A stretch of DNA of 64,000 nucleotides. Source: Pseudobutyrivibrio ruminis HUN009 (GTDB taxonomy: Bacteria; Bacillota; Clostridia; Lachnospirales; Lachnospiraceae). The position numbers were made by a program, and so were the translations under genes. Shown here piece by piece: positions 16,847-26,474 of the stretch (its first letter is position 1; each line of letters begins with the position of its first letter). The notes beneath the pieces were generated by a model, which searched no databases, had not been told where the DNA came from, and was given only the letters and a program-made list of their open reading frames with translations. Location: the NCBI RefSeq assembly GCF_000703005.1, contig NZ_JNLH01000001.1, positions 461,501-525,500 of the forward strand, written 5' to 3'.

Positions 16847-18799
16847 CTAGCCTTTGAATGTAGGCACAGTTTCTCTAATCTTCTGAACCACCTCTGGGCC
16901 CTCGTTGCTGTATGCAAGTGTCATAAGTGATTGAAGATTTCTTATAAATTCGTCTGAATCAAACTTAATTGGCTCAGCCACGTGAATCAGATGATTTTCA
17001 GTTTCTTTCAAGCCTTCCTCGCTCATAAGCTTTTCTTCGTAAAGCTTCTCGCCTGGGCGAAGGCCAATTTCTTCTATTTCAATATCAACGTCTGGACGAA
17101 GACCTGCAAGCTCAATCATGTTGCGAGCAAGATCAAGAATCTTTACAGGCTCTCCCATATCAAGAACAAAAATCTCTCCACCAGATGCATTAGCGCCTGC
17201 CTTAAGCACAAGGCTGACAGCCTCTGGAATTGTCATGAAGTATCGGATGATATCCCTGTGTGTAAGTGTAACTGGACCGCCCTCTGCAATCTGCTTCTTG
17301 AAAAGAGGTACAACAGAACCATTTGAACCAAGCACGTTACCAAAACGAACTGCAACATACTCTGTGTGACCGCTGCCTGCTGGAACCTTTTCTGAATCTG
17401 CTGTATCAATATCAACCTGGTGAGTGATAAGTGTTGGAAGCATATCCTCGTGGTTGTTGCGAACCATGTTGTCGAAAGTCTGGATAATCATTTCGCATAT
17501 ACGTTTTGTGGCACCCATGACGTTTGTAGGGTTAACTGCCTTATCTGTACTGATAAGAACAAAACGGTCACATCCATATTTCATAGCAGCATAGGCTGTC
17601 TTGTAAGTACCAACTGCATTATTTTTGATTGCCTCGCAAGGGCTGTCCTCCATAAGAGGCACATGCTTGTGAGCTGCTGCGTGATAGCAGATGTTTGGTC
17701 TGTATGTTTCAAACACTGATTCAATACGGCGAGCATCGCGAACTGAACCGATAAGTGTAACTAAATCAAGATTCGGATATTTGCGCTTAAGCTCAAGCTG
17801 AATATCATAAGCATTGTTTTCATATACATCAAAAATGATGAGCTGCTTTGGGCCATACTTTGCAATCTGACGGCAAAGCTCTGAACCGATGGAACCGCCA
17901 CCGCCTGTAACAAGAACAACTTTGCCCTGAAGCTGAGCAGCAACATCCTCCTGATGGAGGCTGATTGGATCACGCCCGAGAACATCCTCTATTGTGATGT
18001 TCTGAAGATTGCCAGCGCTGATGATGCCAGCCTTTTCAGCGTACATATTTGGAAGCTGCTTAATGCGGCAGTTTGTTTCCTTGCAAATATTGATGAGGTT
18101 ACGCTTTTCGCTAGGAGCAAGTGTGGCGATGGCGATGTAGATTTCCTTTATCTCGTACTTTTCAACGGCATAAAGAATTTTGTCGCGGCCACCGATTACT
18201 TCTACTCCATCGATGTAACGGCCCCACTTGTTAGGGTTGTCGTCGATGATGCAAACGACCTTGGCAGAACCATTTGCGCCGCCATTTACAAAGTTTACAT
18301 CACGAAGAATCATACGTCCTGCTGAGCCAGCACCAATAAGGAGTACGTTGGTATCGGCAGCGTTTGTTTCGCGACTATCTCGAAGAAGCAAGATAAATCT
18401 ATAAGAGAAGCGAATGCTAACTCCAAAGAAAAACTGGAATGCGATTCCAAATACATAATATGAAATTGGCATTCTATAAATGAATGCTGTAACTACAAAT
18501 GCATTAGCCGCAAGTGTAACTGCTGTGGAAAGCACTAGTTTTTTTAACTCGTAGAAGCTGGCAAAACGCCAAATGCTTCGGTAGAGACCAAAGAGCTGAT
18601 AAATAATAACTGTGAAAATTGCGTATGGAATTATGATTACATAATATTTTTCCAAATATGGTGGTTCAATGTGTGAAAACTGGCAGTCGAACCTAAGCCA
18701 AAGAGCTAGAAAATAAGAAAGCACAACGGTAATAAAATCGTAGGCAAGTAAGAAATATGCCACCTTGTGCCAATGCTTCATTCTATTCATAATCTCCAT
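16847..18799 (-). CDS. CapD/PglF-type membrane nucleotide-sugar 4,6-dehydratase
   Basis: 650 residues: four N-terminal membrane helices (about 12-140), a first Rossmann domain (LLIGAGSAGRMI, about 150-160), then an SDR catalytic domain with TGGGGSIGSELCRQI (about 296-310), STDKAVNPTN and MGATKR, where Met replaces the usual Tyr. Such enzymes dehydrate UDP-GlcNAc to the 4-keto-6-deoxy sugar, the entry point for diamino or other 6-deoxy sugars. It heads the operon running through the acyl carrier protein gene. Three in-frame start ATGs lie within 21 bases (18799, 18790, 18781); the first is retained but not certain. A structured leader precedes it. Confidence 0.88.
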   Translation of the reverse strand: MEIMNRMKHWHKVAYFLLAYDFITVVLSYFLALWLRFDCQFSHIEPPYLEKYYVIIIPYAIFTVIIYQLFGLYRSIWRFASFYELKKLVLSTAVTLAANAFVVTAFIYRMPISYYVFGIAFQFFFGVSIRFSYRFILLLRDSRETNAADTNVLLIGAGSAGRMILRDVNFVNGGANGSAKVVCIIDDNPNKWGRYIDGVEVIGGRDKILYAVEKYEIKEIYIAIATLAPSEKRNLINICKETNCRIKQLPNMYAEKAGIISAGNLQNITIEDVLGRDPISLHQEDVAAQLQGKVVLVTGGGGSIGSELCRQIAKYGPKQLIIFDVYENNAYDIQLELKRKYPNLDLVTLIGSVRDARRIESVFETYRPNICYHAAAHKHVPLMEDSPCEAIKNNAVGTYKTAYAAMKYGCDRFVLISTDKAVNPTNVMGATKRICEMIIQTFDNMVRNNHEDMLPTLITHQVDIDTADSEKVPAGSGHTEYVAVRFGNVLGSNGSVVPLFKKQIAEGGPVTLTHRDIIRYFMTIPEAVSLVLKAGANASGGEIFVLDMGEPVKILDLARNMIELAGLRPDVDIEIEEIGLRPGEKLYEEKLMSEEGLKETENHLIHVAEPIKFDSDEFIRNLQSLMTLAYSNEGPEVVQKIRETVPTFKG

Positions 18800-18810
18800 T
18801 TAAGATTAGT

Positions 18811-18890
18811 CCTCCAAATAAAAAATACAGTATCTAGGCTGAGGTCACTGTGAATAGTAACACTTTAAGCCCATGATACCGTATTATAAC
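18811..18890 (-). promoter_or_regulatory. Extended -10 promoter and structured attenuator-like leader
   Basis: TGTTATAAT (-10 at 18883-18888) is directly followed by the arm TACGGTATC (18875-18883), which pairs across a long, itself partly paired interior with GATACTGTA (18826-18834). Six T residues and then GGAGG follow, 12 bases before the dehydratase start. The hairpin plus T-tract ahead of the ribosome site has the form of a conditional terminator. Confidence 0.55.
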
Positions 18891-18923
18891 ACATATTTAG
18901 TTTAATAATATAGGTAATGACTA

Positions 18924-19676
18924 TTATTTCAAACCTGAAACCTTATATTCCATTGTAACTGGATCAGGAATTAAACCGAAGTTCTGTGCACAGTATGTCT
19001 GCAAGTCCTTACCAAAGTTTGGTCCATATGTAACTGTAACCTTATCTCCATTTGAAAGACCAGTTGTAACATCTGCACGGAATGTGATGCCTTCGTAGAT
19101 ATCGTCATCAGATGTGATTTCAAGCTCGCAAACACCCTCGCCATCATTTCCTGAGAATGTAACCTTCAAGTCATCGAAAGGATTGAATGTAACTACATCT
19201 GCAAGGCCAACTACTGAAAGCTCCTGTGCATCTGATACAAGCTTGATGCCATAATGCTTTGTAATATAATCCTCATCAATGCTCCATGAAAGGACTACAT
19301 CGTCACCATTTGAAAGGTCTGTTGAAGCGTTGAGCTCGTATGTGATGCGTGACTGTAAGTCAAGATCTGCAAATGAACCTTCCTTGAAAATATCAAGTGG
19401 ATCCTCGAGGCGCTGCTTATCAGCCTCGCGCTGAATCTTTGCATCTAATTTTGCATTCTGTGCGAAATCATACAAGAATTCCTCATTATCAAATGTGACT
19501 GTGGCTGTTCCCATTGAGTCATATCCAGTGAACTGAACTGAAACATAATCGTTGATATCCATTGTCTTTGGAGCATTTAAGAAATAGAACGCTGCTCCTG
19601 CAGCTGCTGCAAGTACAATCAATATCGCAATTATAATAAATTTCTTACTTCCTTTTTTCTGCTGTGTTTCTGCCAT
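18924..19676 (-). CDS. Membrane-anchored protein with two repeated extracellular domains
   Basis: 250 residues from the ATG at 19676, which has AAGGAGG. A lysine-rich start is followed by one hydrophobic helix (about 13-35) and then a soluble domain predicted to be outside. Two related segments are visible: VQFTGYDSMGTATVTFD with a following LSNGDDVVLSW, and VTFSGNDGEGVCELEI with LSNGDKVTVTYG. The GYxxxG-LSNGD pattern occurs in cell-envelope proteins of Gram-positive bacteria, but I know no proven function. It stands alone between two glycan-related units. Confidence 0.75.
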   Translation of the reverse strand: MAETQQKKGSKKFIIIAILIVLAAAAGAAFYFLNAPKTMDINDYVSVQFTGYDSMGTATVTFDNEEFLYDFAQNAKLDAKIQREADKQRLEDPLDIFKEGSFADLDLQSRITYELNASTDLSNGDDVVLSWSIDEDYITKHYGIKLVSDAQELSVVGLADVVTFNPFDDLKVTFSGNDGEGVCELEITSDDDIYEGITFRADVTTGLSNGDKVTVTYGPNFGKDLQTYCAQNFGLIPDPVTMEYKVSGLK

Positions 19677-19760
19677 AATAAACCTCCTTAGATTTAATTC
19701 AAGCACTTCAAGAATGATACTACATATTCATGGATGAATGCAAATTAAATGTGTAGTGCT

Positions 19761-20582
19761 TTAGAAAGTTTTAGAATTATCCTCCTGCCCATCCACTGGC
19801 TTTATCATAAGGTTGTCAGCTATCGCTGACTTCTTAGAGAACTTGAGGGTGGTGTAACCAATGATACTGAAGGCTACTGCTCCAACCAAGTTCACTAACA
19901 GATCCTTCATAGTGTCGATGATGCCTATGTCGAGATAGCCGCCAGGTACTGTGTAAGACTGGCCATCGGCAGTGTTGATTATAGTATCTGTGATGTTTGA
20001 AATAATGAATGGCATGCCACTATTGTTTGGATCAAGTGTTACTGAGCCGATTGTTTGCACTACAAAATCTTTTTGCATATCTAAATAGAAGAAATAATCC
20101 ATTGTGAACTCGAAGAATTCCCAGATTACTCCTACAGTCATAGAAAAGCAAAAAGCCACTAGCGTCAGGTAAAATGGTGACAAATTAAAATGCTTGCTAC
20201 CACGATTCAGCAAATAAATAAGAGAGAATCCAATAGCCGCACACAGAAACCCGTTCATGGTATGAAGCATGGTGTCCCAGCCTGGGATAATCACATAGTA
20301 ATGATTTACTTCACCAAGAATTTCGGCTGCGTATATAAAGCCAAAGATGATAGCCTGAAACACAGCTGGAAATTCTATCTTCATTTTCTGCTGCAAGAAT
20401 GCAGGCATCAAAAACAAAAGTAGCGACAATATACAGATTGCCGCACTTTCATAATTCTTAGTCAGAATGCATCTGATAAGTGTAAGTATAACAAGTCCAC
20501 GTAAAATCAAATAAAAAATGAAGGTACGCTTATTCTTTTTATAGCTATCCACTAATGAATTCTTGTAATCGATGATTTTCAT
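19761..20582 (-). CDS. Polytopic membrane protein, DUF2238/YjdF-like
   Basis: 273 residues with about six or seven membrane helices. Motifs WDTMLHTMNGFL, GVIWEFFEF and LDIGIIDTMKDLLVNLVG resemble the YjdF/DUF2238 family of integral membrane proteins, whose function is unknown. It starts two bases after the stop of the large GT-C-like gene upstream, so they are probably co-expressed. A role in envelope glycan assembly is suggested only by that position. Confidence 0.6.
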   Translation of the reverse strand: MKIIDYKNSLVDSYKKNKRTFIFYLILRGLVILTLIRCILTKNYESAAICILSLLLFLMPAFLQQKMKIEFPAVFQAIIFGFIYAAEILGEVNHYYVIIPGWDTMLHTMNGFLCAAIGFSLIYLLNRGSKHFNLSPFYLTLVAFCFSMTVGVIWEFFEFTMDYFFYLDMQKDFVVQTIGSVTLDPNNSGMPFIISNITDTIINTADGQSYTVPGGYLDIGIIDTMKDLLVNLVGAVAFSIIGYTTLKFSKKSAIADNLMIKPVDGQEDNSKTF

Positions 20583-20584
20583 AT

Positions 20585-22609
20585 TTATTCCCTATCAACT
20601 GTTATATTCAACACAATTGCAAGTTCATCTGTATTATTGGAAATACGATACTGGATTCCTTCAACACGGGAGGTAACTGTAAGCTTAACAGTTATGACTG
20701 TATCTGATGTAGATACTACTTCGTAGCTGTAGTCACCAGGGTTGTTTTCTGAAAGAATTTCAACTTCGCATTTTGAAAGACCACCACCGTTGTATGAAAC
20801 GATGTATTCGCCTTTATCAAGGCTTGAGTATGGACCAAAGATGAGACCACCGTTTGTAAGTGCAACCTGACTGTCGTCGATAGTACCCATGCCGTTGAAG
20901 AACATTTCCTTTGGCTCGACAACGCCATCGTTGCTGCCGTTGACGAGGTATTTTGCATAATCATCCGCATATACGTATACATTTAAGTTTGTTCTGTATT
21001 CTCCACGGACATCGTTGTAGCAAAGAGCGTCCTCGATAATGAATTCATCTATTGGCTGCTCGTAACCATAAAGGATGGTTTCATAATTGTACTCACCTGC
21101 AAGCTCTTCATCTGTGAGCATGATAAATGACTGTGTTTCCTCTGGTTCGTAGATGGAATTGTCTACAAGCCACCAGTACTCCTGAAGACGATTCTGCTCG
21201 ACTGTGATGCCACCGATGCGAACCTTGTCATCTGAGTAAAGCTGATTTGCATAAGCATTCCAGAATGTTGCATACCCCTTTGTAAGGCCATGATCCTCTA
21301 AAACGTCAGAAACCTTTTCCTGTGCTTCTAAGCGATTCTTCCAACCACTGACATTTGAAAGCATAGCTACGCACTCGATGAGTGAAGCCACAACAAAAAG
21401 CACCGTCCATGCATAACCTCGAACTTCGTTTTCCTGCTTAATCCAATAGACATAGATATATCTAGCTGAAACAATAACAAACAGAACAACGGATGATGTC
21501 ATGTGATACTTGATTACAAAATCAAAGAACACGCCGCAAAGGAGCATCACAAGGTTGTGAAGCATTGCATAGAAATATATAAACTGAATAGTCTTTGTTT
21601 CTTTTAAAATTTTGCGACCTTGAAGAATTGGAACGACAATGCAAATTATTGCACACATTGCAATTGATACAAAGTTGCGAAGGCCTATCATTGATGAGAC
21701 AGAAACATCTGGCTGGAAACCAAACACCTCAAAATAGTAAAGAATAGTTTTGATTAAACCGTTCCACACATCAGACATTGAGCCAGAGAATACCATAAGA
21801 GATTCCTTGACGTTGTTGATGTTGTGCCATGTAGCAAGCCAATTGTATGTGATAAGCCCAAGTACGGCTGGGATAGCATTGGCAAAAATCCAATATATTG
21901 CATCCTTCAAATCTGTCTTCCAAATCACTGACTTGCGTTCTGCTGCACGGATGTAGACCATAACAACCACTGTCATAATCATTGGAAGTGCAAAATCTGC
22001 AAGGGTTCGTGGGCCACGAACTGAAAGGATGTAAAGAATCACCATATACACTGCAAGCTTCACCGAAAACAGCTTGCCCTCGGTGTACTTTCTGTAAGCA
22101 TTGATAAAAAGCATGCACACTAATGGCTGCCAAATGATGAAATCGCCGTAGCAACCGTCATAAAGAACATACACTGCGATTCCAAACAAATACATTGTTC
22201 CAAGGGGAACCATTAGCATCCATGATTCGTCTTTGAAATATTTCTTAGAAAGAGTTCCAAGTGCTACGGCGCCGAGAATCATCTGGATAACGACCACAAT
22301 TGTACGAGCAACATCACCAGCGCCAAGAAATGGATGTACCAGTATCGACAAAATACCTACCGTTGGGTACAGTGTCCAAATATCTCCGTTGGCATAACTC
22401 CATGTGCCAGAGAAAAAGTTGTGATGCTTGTAGAATGAATCTGCAAACAAGCTGGCAATGGCCATATCTGAATTTACCACTGTACGACCGTAGGTCATGG
22501 TAAGGACTGCGCAAGCGAACAAAACGATAAGACAAAGAATAGCCAGGATTTTTTCTTTCAGCGATAAATTTACTGTCCAATTTTTTAAACTACTAAATAC
22601 CTTTTTCAT
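20585..22609 (-). CDS. GT-C-fold membrane glycosyltransferase-like protein
   Basis: 674 residues: about 11-12 membrane helices (20-430) followed by a soluble C-terminal region of about 240 residues. An acidic NSDMA motif in the first outer loop (about 46-50) matches the position of the catalytic Asp in GT-C transferases that use polyprenyl-phosphate sugars. The C-terminal part is rich in beta-type sequence and may bind the acceptor. No family motif is specific enough for a substrate. The gene follows a promoter-like TATAAT and hairpin leader, and the DUF2238-like gene is immediately downstream. Confidence 0.65.
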   Translation of the reverse strand: MKKVFSSLKNWTVNLSLKEKILAILCLIVLFACAVLTMTYGRTVVNSDMAIASLFADSFYKHHNFFSGTWSYANGDIWTLYPTVGILSILVHPFLGAGDVARTIVVVIQMILGAVALGTLSKKYFKDESWMLMVPLGTMYLFGIAVYVLYDGCYGDFIIWQPLVCMLFINAYRKYTEGKLFSVKLAVYMVILYILSVRGPRTLADFALPMIMTVVVMVYIRAAERKSVIWKTDLKDAIYWIFANAIPAVLGLITYNWLATWHNINNVKESLMVFSGSMSDVWNGLIKTILYYFEVFGFQPDVSVSSMIGLRNFVSIAMCAIICIVVPILQGRKILKETKTIQFIYFYAMLHNLVMLLCGVFFDFVIKYHMTSSVVLFVIVSARYIYVYWIKQENEVRGYAWTVLFVVASLIECVAMLSNVSGWKNRLEAQEKVSDVLEDHGLTKGYATFWNAYANQLYSDDKVRIGGITVEQNRLQEYWWLVDNSIYEPEETQSFIMLTDEELAGEYNYETILYGYEQPIDEFIIEDALCYNDVRGEYRTNLNVYVYADDYAKYLVNGSNDGVVEPKEMFFNGMGTIDDSQVALTNGGLIFGPYSSLDKGEYIVSYNGGGLSKCEVEILSENNPGDYSYEVVSTSDTVITVKLTVTSRVEGIQYRISNNTDELAIVLNITVDRE

Positions 22610-22632
22610 GTTCTCTTCCTATTTTCTCTATA

Positions 22633-22673
22633 ATAAAAAACTATGACTGGATTCCCAATCATAGTTTATTATA
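22633..22673 (-). terminator. Hairpin/T-tract: malG terminator and leader of the GT-C gene
   Basis: Arms at about 22638-22650 and 22655-22667 (AAACTATGATTGG/CCAGTCATAGTTT, one mismatch) are followed by T6 on the minus strand, then the ribosome site of the gene starting at 22609. A TATAAT box (22668-22673) abuts the 5' arm, so it may be a promoter-attenuator as well as the end of the malEFG unit. Confidence 0.7.
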
Positions 22674-22712
22674 CACATATTTTTATGGCTTAACCATATT
22701 ATATTCTCACTG

Positions 22713-23555
22713 CTATCCTTTGACTGCTCCGCCGGTTACACCCTCAACGTAGAATTTCTGCATGATGATAAACAAAATAGAGATTGGTACGGCAATCATT
22801 AGTCCACCGCAGCAGAAGTATGTGAAGTACTGGTTAACCAGGGCTCTCTGCAAAAGATTGAAAAGGCCGAGGGCCATTGTCCAGTCTGATGCATCCTTTG
22901 ACTTAATCATCAAACGAACCATAACGAAATCCATCCATGGATTCAGGAAGGAATTGATTACGGTGTAAACAATCATTGGCTTTGAAAGTGGCACCACAAT
23001 CTTTGCGAAGATGGTAGCCTCCGATGCGCCCTCCAGCTTTGCTGCTTCATGCAAAGATACTGGAATTGTGTCGAAGAATCCCTTCAAAATCAGATAGCCA
23101 AGTCCTGATGCTCCTGAATAGAGGATGATAAGTCCAACAACGCTATCTGTCAGGCCAAGCATCTTCAAAATGAAGTACATGGCAATCATTGAAAGGACGC
23201 CTGGAAACATGCCGAGGATCAATGAAAAGCTCATGAGCTTCTTTCTACCTTTGAACTCGATGAATGAAAACGCATATGCGGTCATGATTACAAAGATAGA
23301 TGAAACAAGGCAGCTGAATACACCGATTATCATAGAGTTTTTGAACCATGCTGGGAAGTTAGCAGTTGAGTCTGGTTCGAAAAACAGCTGGTGATAGTTG
23401 GCAAGTGTCCAGTGAGCAGGGAAAAAGTGGTTTGTGTTGATTCCCTTTTGTGTGCTGAAAGTGGTGACAACCAGCCAGAAAACTGGTATCAACCAAATGA
23501 AAGCCAAGATAGCTAAAAATACGTGTCTTCCGATTATTTTACCTGTTTTTTTCAT
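22713..23555 (-). CDS. Sugar ABC transporter permease, MalG type
   Basis: 280 residues with six membrane helices. The EAAKLEGASEATIFAKIVVPLSKP segment around residues 170-190 is the EAA loop that contacts the ATPase. Sequence and size fit MalG/GanQ-type permeases of carbohydrate importers for maltodextrin-like or galactan-derived sugars. Its start overlaps the malF-type stop by one base. No ATPase gene is present; such systems commonly share an MsmK-type ATPase encoded elsewhere. Confidence 0.92.
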   Translation of the reverse strand: MKKTGKIIGRHVFLAILAFIWLIPVFWLVVTTFSTQKGINTNHFFPAHWTLANYHQLFFEPDSTANFPAWFKNSMIIGVFSCLVSSIFVIMTAYAFSFIEFKGRKKLMSFSLILGMFPGVLSMIAMYFILKMLGLTDSVVGLIILYSGASGLGYLILKGFFDTIPVSLHEAAKLEGASEATIFAKIVVPLSKPMIVYTVINSFLNPWMDFVMVRLMIKSKDASDWTMALGLFNLLQRALVNQYFTYFCCGGLMIAVPISILFIIMQKFYVEGVTGGAVKG

Positions 23556-24967
23556 TATCTATATACCCCCTCTTTATCTCCACCTATCATTCTTGAGAAA
23601 GTAAGAAGTGAAAGGGCTGCACAAACTATAAATGTTATGATACCGATAACTGATGCCATCTTGAAGTTTGAGTACTCATTTGTCAATCTGAATAGCCAGG
23701 TGATGAGCAGGTCTACTTCGGTGGCATGTGAGTTTGCCATAGACATGTTTGTTGTCTTGTAGTTGTATGTAAGCAAATATATAACGTTGAAGTTGTTGAT
23801 ATTTGCAATTACTGACTGGATTAATGATGGGCCGGTGATGAACATTACGTATGGCATTGTAATCTTCCAGAAAATCTGGAATTTGTTGGCGCCATCGATT
23901 TTTGCTGATTCAATCTGGTCTGATGGGATATTCATCAGGATACCTGTTGCAACAAGCATCTGATATGGAATACCAACCCAGATATTTACCAGGATGATGG
24001 TCACATGAGCCCAGCCTGGGCGTGACAAAAATGGGATGAAGGCATCGCCTGCGTTAAGAAGTCCTATATTTTTAAGAAAATCTAAGATTCCTACATTTTC
24101 ACAAAACGTATTTACGATACCATAATCACCAAACATCTTGCTGATAAGAAGCAATGTAACGAACTGTGGAATACCGATTGTGATAACAAAAAGGGTTCTC
24201 CACATGCCCTTGAGCCTTGTGTCGTCATGGTTAATAAACTGAGCTAAAAGAATTCCACCAAGGAATGTTGTTGCTGTTGCAAGGACAGCCCAGATTAATG
24301 TCCACACTAATACTCTTACAAATGCGTAGCCAAATGTGATGGTCTGGCTGGTTGTAAAGAGGTTGATAAAGTTCTTGAATCCAACCCATGTGAAAAGATA
24401 TGTTGGTGGCTGATGGTTCTCATCGTAATTCGTAAATGCGATACCTACCATGAATAGAATTGGAATAATGTTGATGAGAATTACTCCAATACTTGGCAAT
24501 GTAAGAAGAGTGATGTGGAAACGCTCGTTTTTGAAGCTCACGATATCTTCCTTAAATGTACTTAAGTGTTCTCCCTCTTCCTGCATCTTTTGAAGACGAT
24601 AAACTGTCTTGATATTTGCAATATATAGTGCCAGAAATGCAATGATAACAAGGATTCCAATGATTCCGTAAAGTAGAATCAAAAGAGAATTATCATAATC
24701 ATTTACTGTTTTTTGCATAGTTAATGGATCAAAAATTTCCTCTCTTTGGACTGTACCAAGAGTTGAAAGCTTTGACATGTATGGTGCGAAAACGCGAAAA
24801 ATTGAGGCTAGCACTCCTACCTCAAGTAAAGTCATAAGTATTCCGCGGATGAATTGTTTTCTCCCAAAATATCCAGCACCCATAATCAAAAGAGAGAGCT
24901 TGACCCAGATGTCACCTTTGGTTATGGATGTGAAAAAGTCTTTGAAATAAACGCCAATTTTCTTCAT
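23555..24967 (-). CDS. Sugar ABC transporter permease, MalF type
   Basis: 470 residues. The C-terminal 300 residues hold the permease core, with the EAA-like loop IESAKIDGANKFQIFWKITMP. The N-terminal 170 residues carry extra hydrophobic helices and a soluble segment, as in the long MalF/GanP class of Firmicutes. AGGAATAATCT precedes the ATG. It is separated from the binding-protein gene by a strong hairpin that could lower permease expression relative to the binding protein. Substrate is inferred only by family: an oligosaccharide. Confidence 0.9.
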   Translation of the reverse strand: MKKIGVYFKDFFTSITKGDIWVKLSLLIMGAGYFGRKQFIRGILMTLLEVGVLASIFRVFAPYMSKLSTLGTVQREEIFDPLTMQKTVNDYDNSLLILLYGIIGILVIIAFLALYIANIKTVYRLQKMQEEGEHLSTFKEDIVSFKNERFHITLLTLPSIGVILINIIPILFMVGIAFTNYDENHQPPTYLFTWVGFKNFINLFTTSQTITFGYAFVRVLVWTLIWAVLATATTFLGGILLAQFINHDDTRLKGMWRTLFVITIGIPQFVTLLLISKMFGDYGIVNTFCENVGILDFLKNIGLLNAGDAFIPFLSRPGWAHVTIILVNIWVGIPYQMLVATGILMNIPSDQIESAKIDGANKFQIFWKITMPYVMFITGPSLIQSVIANINNFNVIYLLTYNYKTTNMSMANSHATEVDLLITWLFRLTNEYSNFKMASVIGIITFIVCAALSLLTFSRMIGGDKEGVYR

Positions 24968-24986
24968 AGATTATTCCTCTGATTTA

Positions 24987-25020
24987 TAAAAGGGCTTCTC
25001 CATTCGGAGAAGCCCGAAAA
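24987..25020 (-). terminator. Intra-operon hairpin between binding protein and permeases
   Basis: Perfect 10-base stem GGGCTTCTCC/GGAGAAGCCC (24992-25001, 25006-25015) with a four-base loop, then TTTTAT on the minus strand. It lies between the malE-type and malF-type genes, a usual site for partial termination or 3'-end protection that raises binding-protein levels. Confidence 0.75.
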
Positions 25021-25030
25021 AGTTTTAAAT

Positions 25031-26323
25031 CTACTCTACCGGTTGAGTGATTCCAGCTACTGCATCATCAAGAACTTCCTGGCTTACTTTGCCGTCAAGG
25101 ATGTTCTTTCCAAGTGACTCTGCTGGTGTCCAGTAGTTGCCGCCAACTCTCTGAAGCTCTGCGAATTCTGACTGAGCTGCAAGAGCGTCAAGTGCTACTG
25201 AAGAAGCCTGTGCAAGTGCCTCTGTGTTTGAAGGGCCTTCGCCTGTAGCTGCATATACAGCTTCCTGTGTCTCAGCGTTTGTAAGGTACTCAGCAAGAAG
25301 CATTGACCAACCTGTGTTCTCTGCGTATGCGTTAACACCTACGAACTTGTATCCTGAGTATGAAGCCATCTGCTTGTCTTCGCCGTTAACCTGGAATGTA
25401 GGAAGCTTTGTAGCTGCATAGCCATCGCCATAAGCCTCTGAGAATGCGTTAACATTCCATGTACCAGAAACGTATGCTACAACCTTGCCATCGTTAAGGT
25501 TTGCAAGAAGATCATCGTTGCCATAGCTCTTGAATGCACTTGAAGATGCGATGCTCTGAAGTGATTCTGCAGCTGCAAGACCTGTCTCAGAGTTCCAATC
25601 GCAGTTGTTTGACTGATCTTCATTTTCTGTAAGTGTACATCCAGCGCCCTGGAAGAAACCGTAGAGATACCAGCCGTTTGCTACCTCACATCCAACTTCC
25701 TTGCCAAGCTCCTCAGCCTTAGCTGTAAGTGCTTCCCAAGAAGCTACATCTTCCTCTGAAAGAACTGATGAATCATAGTATAAGAAATAGCCGTTTGAAG
25801 CTGTGAATGGGTAGCCATACTGCTTGCCATCGTACTGTCCAGCTTCAACTGTAGCTGCTGTGTCTGTTTCGTTCATGTCATATGTGTACTGAGCTGCCAC
25901 TTCGTTAAGAGCGCCTGCCTTAACAAGTGCCTCAAGCTGATCGTCTGGGAATACATAAACATCAGCTGCTGCCTCAACATCCTCAAGTACACGGTCCTTC
26001 ATATCAGCTTCTGATACAGCACCGATTGTGATGTTGAAATCTACGTCAGGATACTCTGCTTCGAAAGCGTCGCAGCGTTCCTTCATAACTGTCTGGTACT
26101 CTTCTGTCTCTGAGCACCAAAGCTCGATGTTTACTGTACCTTCTGTTGCAGCAATAAGATTTGCGATAGCATCCTCAGATGATGCTTCCTCTGTAGCTTC
26201 TGCAGATTCCTCTGTTGTTGAACCTGTCTCAGCTGTAGTCTCTTCTGCTGCGCCCCCGCATCCAACAAAAGCTGATGTAGCCATTGCTGAAACAAGAAGT
26301 GCTGATAATAACTTCTTCTTCAT
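25031..26323 (-). CDS. Sugar-binding lipoprotein of the ABC importer, MalE type
   Basis: 430 residues from the ATG at 26323 (GGAGG 8 bases upstream). A lysine start and hydrophobic stretch end in AFVGCGG, a lipoprotein cleavage site with Cys at about 22. A linker of about 30 residues rich in E, T, S and A follows, then an extracellular solute-binding domain (IELWCSETEEYQTVMKERC; later AYVSGTWNVNAF). It captures oligosaccharides at the cell surface for the two permeases downstream. The promoter and a LacI-type operator lie just upstream. Confidence 0.92.
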   Translation of the reverse strand: MKKKLLSALLVSAMATSAFVGCGGAAEETTAETGSTTEESAEATEEASSEDAIANLIAATEGTVNIELWCSETEEYQTVMKERCDAFEAEYPDVDFNITIGAVSEADMKDRVLEDVEAAADVYVFPDDQLEALVKAGALNEVAAQYTYDMNETDTAATVEAGQYDGKQYGYPFTASNGYFLYYDSSVLSEEDVASWEALTAKAEELGKEVGCEVANGWYLYGFFQGAGCTLTENEDQSNNCDWNSETGLAAAESLQSIASSSAFKSYGNDDLLANLNDGKVVAYVSGTWNVNAFSEAYGDGYAATKLPTFQVNGEDKQMASYSGYKFVGVNAYAENTGWSMLLAEYLTNAETQEAVYAATGEGPSNTEALAQASSVALDALAAQSEFAELQRVGGNYWTPAESLGKNILDGKVSQEVLDDAVAGITQPVE

Positions 26324-26373
26324 TATTACTTCCTCCATTTTCTTCATTTTTTATACTCCCGTGATTGCGACTT

Positions 26374-26389
26374 TGCGCAATCGGTTGTT
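26374..26389. promoter_or_regulatory. LacI-type operator upstream of malE
   Basis: TGCGCAATCGGTTGTT resembles the better palindrome upstream of the adjacent lacI-type gene (TGCGCAACCGTTTGCA on the minus strand). It lies just downstream of the malE -10 box, where repressor would block transcription. A second inverted repeat, GATTGCG/CGCAATC, overlaps it. Confidence 0.6.
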
Positions 26390-26400
26390 CTTCATACATA

Positions 26401-26429
26401 ATCCTAATGCTTCTGTCATTTTTCGTCAA
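26401..26429 (-). promoter_or_regulatory. Promoter of the malE-malF-malG unit
   Basis: On the minus strand TTGACG, a 17-base spacer and TAGGAT, about 80 bases before the binding-protein start codon. The candidate operator lies immediately downstream. Confidence 0.6.
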
Positions 26430-26474
26430 TTAAGCATTTCCGACAACTATTTTATGACATTTTTGTTAATATTA

